Shown piece by piece: positions 27,215 through 40,700 of a DNA stretch of 64,000 bases. Within the stretch, counting starts at the first letter, position 1; the number at the start of each line of letters is the position of its first letter. This DNA comes from Scylla paramamosain (Eukaryota; Arthropoda; Malacostraca; Decapoda; Portunidae). The notes under the pieces were generated by a model, which searched no databases, was not told the origin of the DNA, and worked only from the letters and a program-made list of their open reading frames with translations. The stretch lies in the NCBI RefSeq assembly GCF_035594125.1, contig NC_087178.1:9383501-9447500 (forward strand). The letters run 5' to 3'. Position numbers and translations under genes: made by a program.

Positions 27215-27945
27215 AGTTAGAAGAAACCCACACAGTATGTACACAATACATAACAAAGCTCTGGTAGGTTCAGGGTGCGAAAAAGATTTATAAGTTATAG
27301 TTACCTGTGAACTCCGTCTTGGAAAGCAATGCATAGAGGCCAGAAACAGGGCAAACAGGGTATTAATATTAATTTTTAGGAGTGTTAAAAGTAAAAGTTC
27401 TCAAGTAATGTTAAAATTATATTTGGCACTGGTCAGACCTCATCTAGACTACGCTGTGCAGTTCTGGTCCCCATATTACTGGAAGGATATAGGTCTATTA
27501 GAATCAGTACAAAGGAGAATGTCTAAAAGGATACAGGGGATAAAGAGATTGAAGCTGTTAAATTTCCATTCCTTAGAGAGACGTAGGTTAAGACGGGACC
27601 TGATAGAAGTCTTTAAGTGGTATAAGAGTTATAACAAGGGGGACGTAAGCAAAATTCTTAAGATCATTAAGATTGAACAAGAAATTTGGGGTTGAATCTT
27701 GAAAAACTTAGGTTTAAAAAAGAGATAGGAAGAAACTGGTTCTCAAATAGAGTGGTTGATGAATAGACTCAGTAATCAAGTTGTTAGTGTTAAGACATTA
27801 AGGGGCTTTAAGAGAAGATTAGACAGATTTATGAATGGGGATGATAGTTGGAAATAGGTAGGTAAGATTCATACAGGGACTGCCACGTGTAGGTCTGATG
27901 GCTTCTTGCAGCTTCCCTTACTTCTTATGTTTTTATATTCTTAAA
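27215..27945 (+). mobile_element. 5'-truncated CR1-like non-LTR retrotransposon fragment
   Basis: The 3' ~0.73 kb of a second, different retrotransposon family on the plus strand. It encodes the C-terminal thumb/tail of an RT, then a short 3' UTR (CTTCTTGCAGCTTCCCTTAC) ending in an A run followed by (TAA)n, as CR1-type elements often end in short 3' repeats. Satellite stops at about 27,185 on its left. The class assignment is by resemblance to CR1-like tails and was not tested by search. Confidence 0.75.
27240..27851 (+). pseudogene. RT C-terminal fragment of CR1-like element
   Basis: Readable pieces include NKALVGSGCEKDL (then a stop), CIEARNRANRV, LYLALVRPHLDYAVQFWSPY (27,414 onward) and ESVQRRMSKRIQGIKRLK. 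After a frame change come RNWFSNRVVDE, SNQVVSVKTLRGFKRRLDRF and MNGDDSW. The longest open frame is 27,408-27,695 (95 codons). At least one in-frame stop near 27,287 and frame changes after 27,690 and near 27,762 break it. The palm domain with YADD is absent (truncated). A dead fragment. Confidence 0.85.
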
Positions 27946-27980
27946 AAAAAAAAATAATAATAATAATAATAATAATAATC
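27946..27980. repeat. A run plus (TAA)n tail of the CR1-like fragment
   Basis: About 12 A then nine TAA units immediately after the element's 3' UTR. It is interpreted as the element's terminal repeat. Confidence 0.75.
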
Positions 27981-28116
27981 CCTTATTTTAGATTTATGTC
28001 ACTTGAAATTATCAGGACCTTAATTTTCTTTCACTCCAAAACTCACTCCATGCACACCTGGCTCCCTAATGTCACCTGACCACCGGAAGCAGAAATATAG
28101 TAAACCATATAAGAAA

Positions 28117-28140
28117 AATAAAAATAATAATAATAACAAC

Positions 28141-28210
<70 letters not shown>

Positions 28211-28212
28211 GC

Positions 28213-28298
<86 letters not shown>

Positions 28299-28312
28299 TA
28301 ATAATAATAATA

Positions 28313-28367
<55 letters not shown>

Positions 28368-28382
28368 TAATAAAAATAACTT
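28117..28382. repeat. (TAA)n microsatellite
   Basis: About 265 bp of AAT/TAA trinucleotide with a few AAC, AGC and AGT variants. Frames read as poly-Asn, poly-Tyr, poly-Ile or poly-Leu and are spurious. Confidence 0.98.
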
Positions 28383-28547
28383 TCCTTGATATCACCTTCA
28401 TAACTTGGATCACCCAAATTATTATCCTTTTTTATCATACAATTCTTCATCTAGTGTAATTGTTCCCTCGTCTTTCTCCCTCACGCTGGCATTCTGGAGC
28501 GGTGAAGGCTCACGTTTGATTAACTTAATAAGTATTAACACCACAGC

Positions 28548-28983
<436 letters not shown>

Positions 28984-29077
<94 letters not shown>
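28984..29077. repeat. (GA)n microsatellite
   Basis: About 94 bp of perfect GA dinucleotide, second of three such tracts in this island. Confidence 0.97.
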
Positions 29078-29079
<2 letters not shown>

Positions 29080-29336
29080 GTTTCAAATCCGCTTGTTTGG
29101 AGTGAAAAGGAAAGAAAAAAAAGGGGAAGGAAGGTGGAGACGTGAGATTTCCTTCTTTGAAAGGGGGAAGAGGAGAGGAAGCAAAGTGAAAGAAGGAAGG
29201 GATCTCATGGATAATAAAGGAAAAATGGGGGAAGGGAGGGAGGAAGTACTAGAGATATGTGAATGAGGATATAGATTAAGAAAGGAAGGGAGGGAAGGAA
29301 GAGGGAGGAAGGAAGGAGGTAGGTAAAAAATGAAAG

Positions 29337-29338
<2 letters not shown>
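29078..29338. other. Purine-rich segment, no gene
   Basis: G/A-rich sequence with GGAAGG clusters (for example 29,281-29,315) between two (GA)n tracts. It shows no splice-site or coding signal that I can support. Confidence 0.75.

Positions 29339-29401
<63 letters not shown>
29339..29401. repeat. (GA)n microsatellite
   Basis: About 62 bp of perfect GA, third tract of the island, directly before the GC-richer segment. Confidence 0.97.
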
Positions 29402-29403
<2 letters not shown>

Positions 29404-29738
29404 CCGGGACAATTGGTTGTCCTGGTTCCTGTCAATTCCAACATGTTATCAGTAGTGTTATGCGATGACTGTATCTAAAAATCACATATAATATCGTCCA
29501 AGATTTATTTATTTCTAACTCGCCTCAAATGCGCACTGTAGGCAAGCTGAAGTCATTGCCCTAAATAAATCATTGCTATTATGAGAGACACAGGGATACG
29601 CAGGGCACTCAGAGGCACAACCTCGTCTCGCCTCACTGATGAACCGATTTTCTCTCTCGCGTCAACCAACACCACTTCTCATGTACTGACGACGATTTAA
29701 TATTTATCGCAAAATTCAATCTCGATTCGGAAACTTAC

Positions 29739-29870
29739 CATCCAAAATTCGTTCCGGCCCGTGGAGGACAGGGGGAGCGTACTGGAGGGGAGGGTGGCTG
29801 TCTGGTTCCACCCGGGGCCCAGGGCGGGGATCGGGCAGCAAGTCCCGCTCCTCCTTTACCTCCTTATTAA
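29739..29870 (-). other. Possible first exon ending in ATG, minus strand
   Basis: On the minus strand the CpG-rich sequence runs into GGCCGGAACGAATTTTGGATG followed at once by GTAAGTTT, a strong 5' splice site (donor GT at 29,738-29,737). An exon ending in its start codon before GTAAGT is a known layout for first exons. The upstream limit is a guess. No downstream exon was recognised within the satellite to the left, and no TATA box or initiator can be assigned. It could equally be chance in a GC-rich patch. Confidence 0.25.
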
Positions 29871-29941
29871 GATATGATCGTCCACTTCCAGCCCCTCACA
29901 CCCAACAAGAGGCCATCGTTAACACTACGCACCAACCACCA

Positions 29942-30190
29942 GATACTGCCACCACTGGGGCCCTGATGGGGAGATACGGGCTCCTCCTTCCGTGACAGTG
30001 TCTGGTGAATTGTGTGTAGTAGTTCATCAAAATTAGCGTTCAGGACCTAACTACAAAGGAGTAAATTGGCCTCCATCATGCCCCAGACACTGCCATGCGA
30101 GGGACCTCTTTTGGGGAGAAGAGTGCGCCTTCCATGGCAGTGACTGGTGAGTTTGTCAAAATTGTCTTTCTGATGACCTCTTGTTCAGTG
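29942..30190 (+). repeat. Diverged ~142-bp tandem duplication
   Basis: Two adjacent copies align: GATACTGCCACC (29,942) with GACACTGCCATG (30,085), GGGGAGA with GGGGAGA, CTTCCGTGACAGTGTCTGGT with CTTCCATGGCAGTGACTGGT, and CATCAAAATT with TGTCAAAATT. Each holds a CTGGTGA box that resembles a splice donor, better in the second copy (GTGAGT). The function is unknown. Confidence 0.6.
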
Positions 30191-30230
30191 TGAGGGGCTG
30201 GAGGGTTGCAGCGCCACTGTCCCCACACTT

Positions 30231-30607
30231 CGTGAAAACTCGCTTCGTTTAATGCGATTCCCGCGTCGTCATCGTAAAACTCGCTTCGTTTAATGTGATT
30301 CCTGCGTCGTCATCGTGAAATTCGCTTCGTTTAATGTGATTCCCGCGTCGTTATCGTGAAACTCGCTTCGTTATCGTGAAAATCGCATCGTTATCGTGAA
30401 ATTCGCTTCGTTTAATGTGATTCCCGCGTCGTTATCGTGAAAATTGCTTCGTTGTCGTGAAAACCGCATCGTTATTATGAAACTCGCTTCGTTTAAATTG
30501 ATTCCCGCGTCTTATTGAAAATCGCATCGTTATCGTGAAAACTGCATCGTTATCGTGAAATCCGCTTCGTTATCGTGAAAATCGCATCGTTATCGGCACC
30601 GGCATCG
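30231..30607 (+). repeat. Minisatellite of mixed 41-bp and 20-bp units
   Basis: About thirteen units starting CGTGAAA. Long units (~41 bp) read CGTGAAACTCGCTTCGTTTA then ATGTGATTCCCGCGTCGTTA. Short units (~20 bp) read CGTGAAAATCGCATCGTTAT. Order is long, long, long, short, short, long, short, short, long, then four short units. The long unit looks like two diverged short units joined. CpG is unusually frequent for this window. Confidence 0.9.
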
Positions 30608-30722
30608 TTTATTTATTTATTTATTTATTTTAATCTATTTACTCATTTGTCTTTCTATTACTTTATTTTCTATATTTATTTATATTTATTTATTTCATTT
30701 TCCTTTTATTCATTTATTTTGG
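30608..30722. repeat. (TTTA)n and T-rich low-complexity DNA
   Basis: A TTTA microsatellite (30,608-30,632) followed by imperfect TTTAT/TTTCT sequence. It ends the non-satellite island. About 50 bp of unassigned sequence follow before satellite resumes at 30,772. Confidence 0.85.
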
Positions 30723-31566
30723 TTAACGGGAAACCTCAACCTGCAGGTGACAGATATTTTGGGCAACATGGCACGCTGATAAATACTCAAAAGACACATT
30801 TCTGATAAAGTCGTTTGTTTCACGCATTTTGGCGTTTTAGTACCTGATAATGTGAAAAAAAACACCTTTTTTGTAATATTGTAATATTTGTAATATTTGG
30901 TTTTCCCATATAGGTTATTTCAAATTCTTTTCAGCGTTTTGGTGCCTAACACTTTCATAAACACTCAACAGACACGTTTATTGAAATGTTTCGATAAATT
31001 GTTCTTACTTAACAATATGAAATACACTCAAAATAAATATTTTTGGTTATGATATGGTTTTTCCATATAAAGAGTTGTTCATGCGTTTTACTTAAGAAAC
31101 TCAAAAACACTCATACTACACATTTATCGTAATATCCTTTCGTTTCCCCATATAGGTTATTTATCATGCATTTTGGCGTTTTTGTACATAACAAGCTCAA
31201 AAACACTCAAAATACTTGTTTTTTGGTAACAGTACTCTGCTTCTCCATAAAGGGTGTTTTTCATAATTTTTTGCGATTTAGTACGTAGGTAGCTCAAAAA
31301 ACCTCAAAACACACTTTCTTGGTATTGTTGTTCTGTTTTTCTATACAATATTGCTTTCCATGTTTTTATTTTTTTTTTTTTTTAGCGTTCTAACACGCAC
31401 AAATACATTTAAAAGATTTTATTTATTTATTTATTCTTTTTTTGATATTTTGTTTTCCTATTTAGAGGAGTGCGTGCATTTTGGCGTTTTGGTACCTAAC
31501 GATGTAAAAAAAATTAAGAATACACGTATTTGGTAATGTTGTTCTGTTTCTCCATATATAAAGTTG

Positions 31567-31675
31567 TGCTCAGAGAGAGAAAACAATTGATTTTCATAGA
31601 GACCAAAAGTAAATCTGAGCAATATAGGAAAAAAAAAAAAAAACTTACACGTCTCGCAGCGGGTGAAATTCATGC
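31567..31675. other. Non-satellite insert within a monomer (copy 2)
   Basis: Diverged copy of the insert at 16,033-16,150, sharing ATTTTCATA, GACCAAA, AGCAATATAGGAAAAA and GTCTCGCAGCGGGTGAAA, and the same flanking satellite on both sides (CTCCATATA before; AACAAAC.TTTCACGTAATG after). Confidence 0.75.
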
Positions 31676-34600
31676 GAGTTAACGTTTCGGTACCTAAGAA
31701 CCTCAAAAGCACCTATAACAAACCTTTCACGTAATGTTCTTTCGTTCCCCCATGTAAGGAACTTTCTAAGAAGCTGAAAACACTCAAACTACACGTTTTT
31801 GGTAAAGTTATGATATTTTCCCATAAAGTGTGTTTTGCAGGCATTTTAGTGTTTTGGCACGGAAGTAGCTCAAAAACACCGAAAGTAGAAGCTTTTGGTA
31901 ATGTTTTTTTTTTCCCATATGGTGTTCTTTTCATGCTTTTTAGCGTTTTAGTACCTAGCGCGCTCATAAATACTAAAAAGACACGTTTCTAGAAATCTTG
32001 TTTCTTTTCCCCATATACAGTGTTTTGCATTCAGTTTGGCGTTTTGGTAGTACAAAGTGAAATACACTTAAAAGTTCTACAGTTTCTCCATAATGAGTGC
32101 TATTTTTGCATGCCTTTTGGCATTAGTCTACCTAACAAACTCTAAAAAACTCAGAACATCTTTTTCTTTATAATGTTATTCTGTTTCTATATAAAAGGTG
32201 TTTTGTATGCGTTTTAGCGTTTTAGTACGCAAGTAGCTCAAAAAAACACTAACACGACACTAACAATGTAAAATACGCGTAAAATACACGTTTTTTTAAT
32301 GTTTTTTTGTTTCTCCATATACAGTGGTATTAATACATTTTATTGTTTTGGTAACTAATAAGTTCAAAAACACTCATAATAGATGTTTCTCGTATTTTTT
32401 TCTTCCCACATGTGAAGTAGTTTGAAGCATTTTGGCATTTTTGTAACATGCTCAAAAAACATTCAAATTACTTGATATTTAGCTTGTTATTCATACAGAG
32501 ATACATGTGTTTTGGCATTTTCTTACGTAAGTAGCTCAAAACACAGGAAAGAGACCTTTTTGTTAAGGTGCTTTAGTTTTCCCCCTATAGGGGGCTTTCC
32601 ATCCTTTTTAGCGTTTCGTTTCCTAGCACGCTCTTAAACACTCGAAAGACACGTTTCTGGAAATCTCCTTTTCTTTCTCCATATAGGATGTTTTCTATGC
32701 TTTTTGGCGTTTTAGTACCTAAAAATGTGAGATACATTAAAAATGTACCTCTTTTCTAGTGTTTTTGTTTCTCAATACAAAATGATATCCATGCATTTTA
32801 GCGTTTTGGTACCTGAGAAGCTCAAATACTCGTAATATCTTCTTTCCCTATATAGAGTACTTTCCACGCATTTTTGGCATTTTTCTACTTAACAATCTGA
32901 AAAACACTCCAAATAGTAATATACTATTTTTTCATGAAGGGCGTTTTACATATGTTTTGGCGTTTTGGTAAGTAGCTCAAAACACTAAGAAGAGACGTTT
33001 TTGTTAAAGTTGTTTTGGTTTTGCTTATAGGGCGTTTTCCAAGCTTTTTAGTATTTTGGTTTCTAACTCGGTCATAGACACTCAAAAGTAATGTTTCTGG
33101 GAATCTCGTTTTCTTTCACAATATAAGCTGATTTTTTTTTTTTTTTATGCTTTTCGGCGTTTTGATACCTAACAAAGTGAAAAACATTCAAAATACTTGT
33201 TTTGGACTTTTTTCTTCTTTTTTCTCTATAAAAGGAGTTTTGCATGCGTTTTAGCGTTTCGGTACATAAGTGGTTCAAAACATTAAAAAAACTCATTTTT
33301 GTTAATGTTTTATTCTTCTATACAGTATGATATCTTTGCTTTTTAACGTTTATGGTGCCTAAGACACAGAAAACTTTCAAAAGACATTTCTGTTAATGTC
33401 GTTTCGTTTCCCCATATTGGTGGCTCTGCATGCATTTTAGTGTTTGGTACCTAACAATGTGAAAAAAAAAAAAACACACAAAAAAATACGTCTTTGGTAA
33501 AGAAGTTTTGTTTCGCCATACAGAGAGCTATTTATGCCTTTTAACGCTCTGGTACCTAAGAAGCTTAATAACTCTCATAATACACGTTTCTTTTAGTGTT
33601 TTTTTTTCCCATATAGAGTACTTTCCATGCATTTTTGTACGTAAACTCAAAAACTCTGAAAATTCACGTTTTTGGTAAAGTTATACTGTTTCTCCATAAA
33701 GGAGTTTTTGCTACGTAAGTGTTTCTTAAAAACACCGAAATGAGAAGTAATTGGTAATGATGTATTGTTTTCCATATAGGGTACTTTCTATGCTTTCTAG
33801 CGTTTTGGTGCTTAACATGTCCATAATCACTCAACAAACACGTTTCTTGCAATGTCGTTTCCTTTCCCCGTATAAGGAGCTTTACATACATTTTCATTTT
33901 TTGGTACCTAACTGTGAAATACACTAAAAAATGCATGTTTTTTGGAAGTGTTGTTCATGCGTTTTAGTGTTTTGGTACTTGATAAGCTCAAAATCATTCT
34001 TAAAACACGTTTCTCGTAATGACTTTTTTCTCCCCATAGAGGTTCTTTTGCATGCATTTTGGCGTTTATGTACGTAACAAGCACAAAAAACACTGTAAAT
34101 GCTTGTTTTTGGTAATATTTTTTTTTTGTTTCAATATAGGGTGTTTCGCGTGCGTTTTAACATTTTGGTACATATATAAATAAAAAAAATTCAAATTTTG
34201 GCTTTTTTCAAGCTTTTTAGAATTTTGTTGTCTAATATGCAGAAAAATGCTCAAGAGATACGTTTCTATTAATGTATTTTCCTTTTCCCATATAGTGCAT
34301 ATTCCATGGATTTTGGCGTTTTGGTAATTAAGTGTAAAAAACACTGAAAATACATGTTTTTTGGTAATATTGTTGTTTCTCCAAATGGAGTGCTATTCAA
34401 CGATTTTTATCTTTCTGGAACCTAAGAAACACTCCTAAAACACCTTTTTTTTTTTTTTACAATGTTCATTCGGTTTCCCATTTTTCTCGTTTCATTTTTT
34501 GTATTGTTATTCTGTTTCTCAATATCGAGTGTTTCATTCTTGCGTTTTGGTACCTAAGAAGATAAAAAACACTAAATATACACGTCTCTCGTAATGTTCT

Positions 34601-35040
34601 TTAGTTTCCTGATGCATTTTGCATGCATTTTGTAGTTTATGTACGTAACAGAGTGACAACACAGATATTGTTTTTGATAATGTTACTCTGTGTGTCAATA
34701 AAAGGGGGATTTTGTATACGTTTTAGGGTTTTGTTAATTAAGAAGCCTAAAAACACTCAAAAGGAACGTTTTTGGTAATGTTATTTTGTATCGTGTGCTT
34801 TCGATACTTTTTAGCGTTTTGTTGTCAAATATGCACAACAACACTAATAATATACGTTTCCTGTAATGTTTAATTTTACCGGAAAATGCTTTGTATGCAT
34901 TTTAGTGTTTTCTTATATAATGATGTGAAAAATACACACAAAATACACATTTTTGGTATTGTTATTCTCTTTCCCCGTATAGAGTGCTATTCATGCGTTT
35001 CAGCGATTTGTTATCTAAGAAGCTCAAAAACACTAAAAAT

Positions 35041-36206
35041 ACACGTCTCTCGTAATGTTCTTTAGTTTTCCGATGTAATGTACTTTCAATACACATTTGC
35101 GGTTTTGTACGTAACGAGCTGAAAAAAAAAAAAAACACTGAAAATGCTCAATTTTGTAAAAGTTCTTATGGTTTCTCTATAGAAGATGTTTTGCAAGTGT
35201 TTTAGCGTTTCGGTACGTAAGCAGCTAAAAAAAACTCTCAAAAGACACGTTTCTCTCATATTAATTTTTTTTTCCATGCTTTTTTGTGTTATCATGCCTT
35301 CAAAGGACACTCAAATGACATGTTTATGCAAATTAAATTTCAATTCACAATTAAGGTGCTTTGCATGCATTTTGGCGTATTGGTATTTAAAAAATGTGAA
35401 AAAAAAACATTTGATAATATTGTTCTCTTTCAGAGAGTGTTAGGTTCCGAGTACCTAACACAATCCAAAGCACTCATAATTCTTATTTCTAGTACTGTTT
35501 TTTCATCACTTCAAATAGGGTTTTTTTTTTTTCCATGCGTTTTGTCGTTTTTATATGTAACAAGCTAAAAAATACTCAAAATACTTGTTTTTGGTACTGC
35601 TTTTCTTTCTCCGTAAAGTGTATTTTGCATGCGTTTTAGCTTTTTGGTACGTAAGAATATAAAAGCACTCAAAGAATACATTTTTTGTAATGTTATTTGG
35701 TAATCCCATACAGTGTGATTTCCATGCATTTTAGCGTTTTGCTGCACAACATGCTGATAAACACTCTAAAGAGCTGTTTCTGGAAATGTTTAATTTCCCT
35801 ATATAGGAAGCTTTACGTGTATTTTGACAAGTTTGATACATGATAAAGCAAACAACGCTCAAAATACACTTTTTTTGGTAATGTTCTGTTACTCCACACT
35901 GAAGTGGTTTTGCGTTTTGGAATCTAAGAAGCTCAAAAGCACTCATGATACAATTTCTTTGTAATGCCTTTTCGTTATTACATATAAGATACTTTGCATG
36001 AATTTTCGCGTTTTCGTACATACAAATGTTACTAAAAGTCGTTTAATTTCACAGAAGAGGTTCCTTTTTATGCATTTTGGCGTTTTGGTGTCTAACTGTG
36101 AAAACATACAAAATTCAAATTTTTTGTAATCTGTTTCTCTATATAGAGTGCTATTCATGCATTTTAGCGTTAGGTACTTATGAAGCTCAAAAATACTCAA
36201 AATACA
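35041..36206 (-). repeat. Extra ~1.16-kb satellite segment relative to its paralogous block
   Basis: The landmark GTCTCTCGTAATGTTCTTT occurs near 35,041 and 36,207, each followed by a similar tail (TTTGCGGTTTTGTACGTAAC). In the paralogous block (19.2-20.0 kb) the equivalent landmark at 19,730 passes directly to the next shared landmark. The second block therefore carries an added segment of about twelve monomers, best read as a local duplication. Confidence 0.6.
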
Positions 36207-37585
36207 CGTCTCTCGTAATGTTCTTTTATTTGCCGTTGTTGCGTACTTTCAATAAATATTTGCGGTTTTGTACGTAACAAGCACAAAAACATTGAAAATA
36301 CAAGTTTTTTTTTGTTCTTTTTAAGATACTGCTTTTCTCTATATTGTTTTTGCATGCCGTTTTGCGTTTTGATATGTAAATAGGTAAAAAAATAAATTCT
36401 CAAGACACGTTTTTGGTAATATTGTATTTTTTTTTCCCCATATAAGGTGTTTTTATGCGTTTTAGTGTTATCGTGGCTAACACGCATCAAATGACACTAA
36501 CAAGACAGATTCCTGGAAATGGAGTTTTAAATCACAATAGAGGGTGCTTAGCATGCATTTTGGCATTCTGGAATATAAGAATGTGAAAAATATTACAAGT
36601 TTTTCAAAATGTTGTTCTCTTTTCCATATAGTATTCTATTCTAAGAGGTTTGGTATGTAGGACGATGAGAAGCACTCATAATACTCATTTCTTGTGATAT
36701 TCTTTCGGTACCCCATATGAGGTAATTTCCATGCATTTTGTCGTTTTTATACGTAACAAACTCAAAAATACTCAAAATCCTTGTTTTTTTTTTATAAAGT
36801 TATTCTTTCTCTTCCCATATATGGTGATTTCCATGCATTTTAGCGTTTTGGTGCTTAACATGCTTATAAACACTTCAAAACACATGTATCTGGATATGTC
36901 ATTTCTTTCACCCATAAACGGTGAATTGCATGCATTTTTTGATGTTTGGTACCTACCAATGCAAAAAAAAAAAAAAAAAAAAAAAAAACGTTTTTGGTAA
37001 TCTTGTTTTGTTTCTCCATATGTAATGCTATTGAAGACTTTTTGCCTTTTCGACACTAAGAAGCTGGAAAAACACTCATAATACACTTTTCTCGTAATGT
37101 CTTTTCATTATTCAATATAGAATATTTTGCATGAATTTACGTGTTTTCGTACATAACAATATGAATAACACTCATACCACACGTTTTTAGTAATATTGTT
37201 CTACATATTACTATTGAGCGTTTTTGCTATAATACTTGTGTATGGTAATTTTGCTATGTTTCACCATATAGGGTGCATTGCATGCATTTTGCCGTTTCTC
37301 TACCTAACAAGCTCAAAATTACTTATAATACACATTTTGGTAATATGATTATGTTTCTCCATAATGAGTGTTTTGTATATTTTAACGTTTTCGTACGTAA
37401 GAAGCTCAAAAACACCTTTTTGGTAATGTTTTGTAGTCCAAAATAGGGTACTTTCCAAGCATTTTTATTGTTTTGGTGGATAAAGCGTTAAAGAAAATAA
37501 TGAAATAAACACGTTTCTAGTAATGTCGCCTCGTTTCCTTACATAGAGTGCTTTATACGAGTATGTATTTTGGCAGTTTAGTACC

Positions 37586-37723
<138 letters not shown>

Positions 37724-40700
37724 TCATAATGCTGTTCTAATTTTCAACATAAAGTGTTATTCAACGCATTGTCGCGTTTTGGAACCTAAGAAGCTCAAAA
37801 ATACTTCTTATACACGTTTCTCGTAATGCTCTTTCCTTTTCCCATATAGGATACTTTGCATGCATTTTAACGTTTAAGTACGTAAAAGCTCAAACTCTCA
37901 AAATACTTGGTTTTGGTAATATTACTCTGTGTCTCAATTAAGAGGGTTTTTATTAATTTTTAGCGATTTAGTAGGAAAGTACCTCAAAAACACTGAAAAG
38001 CAACGTGTTTTATGAAATTTTGTTTTCCAGAATAACGTGCTTTCCATACTTTTTCGCTTTTTGTTGTCTATCAGGCACAAAAATAATTATAAGATACGTT
38101 TCCTTTAATAATGTTTCATTTAACCGTAGAGGGTGCAATGAATGCATTTTGGCGTTTTCTTATCTAACGATGTGAAAATCACTTCAAAACCGATATTCTT
38201 TAAATGTTCTGTTTCTCCACTTAATACTATTTATACGTTATAGCGTTTAGGTGCCTAAGAAGCTATGAAATACTCAAAATACACGTCTCTCATAATGTTC
38301 TTTTGGGGGTCTTGTACGTAACTCGCTCATAAACACTGAAAATACACGTTTTTATTAAAGTTTTGCATGCGTTTCTGTCCGTAAATGGCTAAAAACTCAA
38401 AAGACACGTTTTTGGTGATATTATATTTTTTTCCCCCTATAGGGTGTTTTCCAAGCCTTTTAGAGCTTTTGAACTTACCACGAACCAGAAGACACTCAAA
38501 AGACATATTTCTGAAAAAGAAGTTTCAATTCTCCATAAATGGTGCATAGAGGTGCACTCAAACACTCAGACGAAACCTTTTTTAATATATTAACCAAGCT
38601 GTTTTGTATTGAAAACAGGGTGTTTTCCATGCATTTTAGCGTTTTGGTGCCTAAAACGCTAAAAAAAAAAAAACTAAAAAGACACGCTTCTGGTAATTTC
38701 ACATTGTTTTCCTATACAAGGTTTTGGTAATGTTATTCTGTTTCTCCATAAAGTGTGTTTTGCATGCGTTTTAGCAGTTTTGTATATAGGGAGCTCAAAA
38801 ACACTTATGGCAAGTTCTTGGTAAAAAATGGTTTTATTTCAATGTAATGTGATTGCCCGGCTTTTGAGTGGATTATTACCTATCACGCTGAAAAACACTC
38901 AAAAGACAATTTTCTGGTAATTTTTTTTTTTTCCACAAAACTATTTTCGCTTGTAATTTGGGGTTTTTGGTAACTAAGAATGTCAAAAGCACTCAAAATC
39001 CACGCATTTAATAAAGTTGTTCTGTTTCTCGATTGAGTGTTATTCATGAGTTTCAGCATTTTGGTATCTAGGAAATTTCTCCATATACACGAGTTTTTGC
39101 GTTGTTTGCTTTGTGGTTCTTTTGAACTATAAAACACTCATTATACACTTTTCTTGCAATGTCCTCTTGTTTCCCAATATAGAGTGTTTTGCATCAATTT
39201 TCGTGATTTTTAGGTAAAAAGCTCAAAAACACTCAAAATATACCTTTTTGGTAACGTTTTTCTATTTCTTGATATTGGTTGGTTTGCCTCCGTTTTAACG
39301 TTTTTCTACGTAAAACACTGAGAAGACACGTTTTCAGTAACTTTGCTTTGGATTCCCATATAGAGTGAGTTCTTTATTATTTATCGTATCGGTGCCTAAC
39401 ATAATATAAAACACACAATACACAGATTTCTGGTAAGGTTGTTAAATTTCCTCATATTGGAGGCTTTGCATGCACTTTAGGGTTTGGTACATAAGTCCGA
39501 ACAAAAAAAGCTGAAATTAACTTTTTTTATAATATTCTTTTATCACATAATTACCCTGAATTTTCCCAGAATTTTGGCATCTTGGTACCCATGAAAATGA
39601 ATAACCCAAAAAAAAAATATCCTATTTATTTTATTTTTTTATTTTTTTTATTTTCTAAAAAAAAGTGTTATTAGTGGGTTTTAGTTTTTTGGTACTTAAG
39701 GAACTTTTAAAAACATTCAAAATACACGTTTCTCGTAATGTCCTTTTGTTTCCCAAACATAATGTTCTTTGCATGTACTTAAGCGTTTTTATAGATAACA
39801 TGATCAAAAACACTCAAAATACATTTATTGGTAATGTTATTCTGTTTCTCCATAAAGTTTGTTTTGGATGCGTTTTAGCGGTTTGGTATATAAGGGGTTC
39901 AAAAACACTTAAAGGCAAATTCTTCGTAAAAGTTGGTTTTATTCCCATGTTATGTGATTGTTCTCCTTTTTAGTGATTTGTTGCATATCACGCTCAAAAA
40001 CACTCAAAAGACACTTTTCTGGTAATGTCATTTTTTTTCCCCACATGAAGCTAGTTTCGCATGGAATTTGGCATTTTCGTAACTAAGAATGTGAAAAACA
40101 CTCAAAATACACAATTTGATAAGGTAGTTCTGTTTATCGATTAAAAGTGTTATTCATGCATTTCCTCATTTTGGTATGTAAAAATTTTTCTATATACACG
40201 AGTTTTTGCGTTTATTGCCTTGTGGTTCTTTTAAAACTATAAAACACTCATTATACACGTTTCTCGTATTGTCCTTTTGTTTCCTAATATAGAGTGCTTT
40301 ACATCCATTTTTGCATTTTTTGTAGGTAACAAGCTCAAAAACACTCAAAATATATCTTTTTGGTAATTTTATTCTATTTCTTCATATAAGATAGTTTTTA
40401 TCTGCTTTAGCGTTTTTCTACGTAAAACACTGAAAAGACACGTTTTCAGTAATTTTCTTTTGGATTCATATATTGACTGACTTCCAAATTATTTATTGTA
40501 TTGGTGCCTAACATGCTGAAAACACTGAAAAGACAGGTTTCTGGTAAAGTCGTTTAACTTTCCTAAATAGGTGGCTTTGCATGCACTTTAGGTTTTGGTA
40601 CAAAACAATCCGAAAAAAAAGCTATAATTAACTTTCATGATAATGTTCTTTTTTCCACATAAATTCCCTGAATTTTGGAAGAATTTTGGCAATTCGGTAC

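Larger units (their letters stand above)
29402..30230. other. GC-richer, single-copy-looking island inside the satellite
   Basis: About 830 bp clearly different from the satellite and the microsatellites, with moderate GC and many CpG (for example 29,745-29,860, GGGGCCCAGGGCGGGGATCG). It contains a possible minus-strand first exon (see 29,739), a diverged ~142-bp tandem pair (29,942-30,084 and 30,085 to ~30,190) and a 14-bp inverted repeat (29,888-29,901 with 30,188-30,201). No long reading frame is present. It may be a promoter/first-exon fragment or an unrecognised element. Confidence 0.6.

Noticed and set aside
28020..28450. Poly-Asn, poly-Tyr, poly-Ile and poly-Leu frames
   Set aside because: Translation of the (TAA)n microsatellite in all frames.
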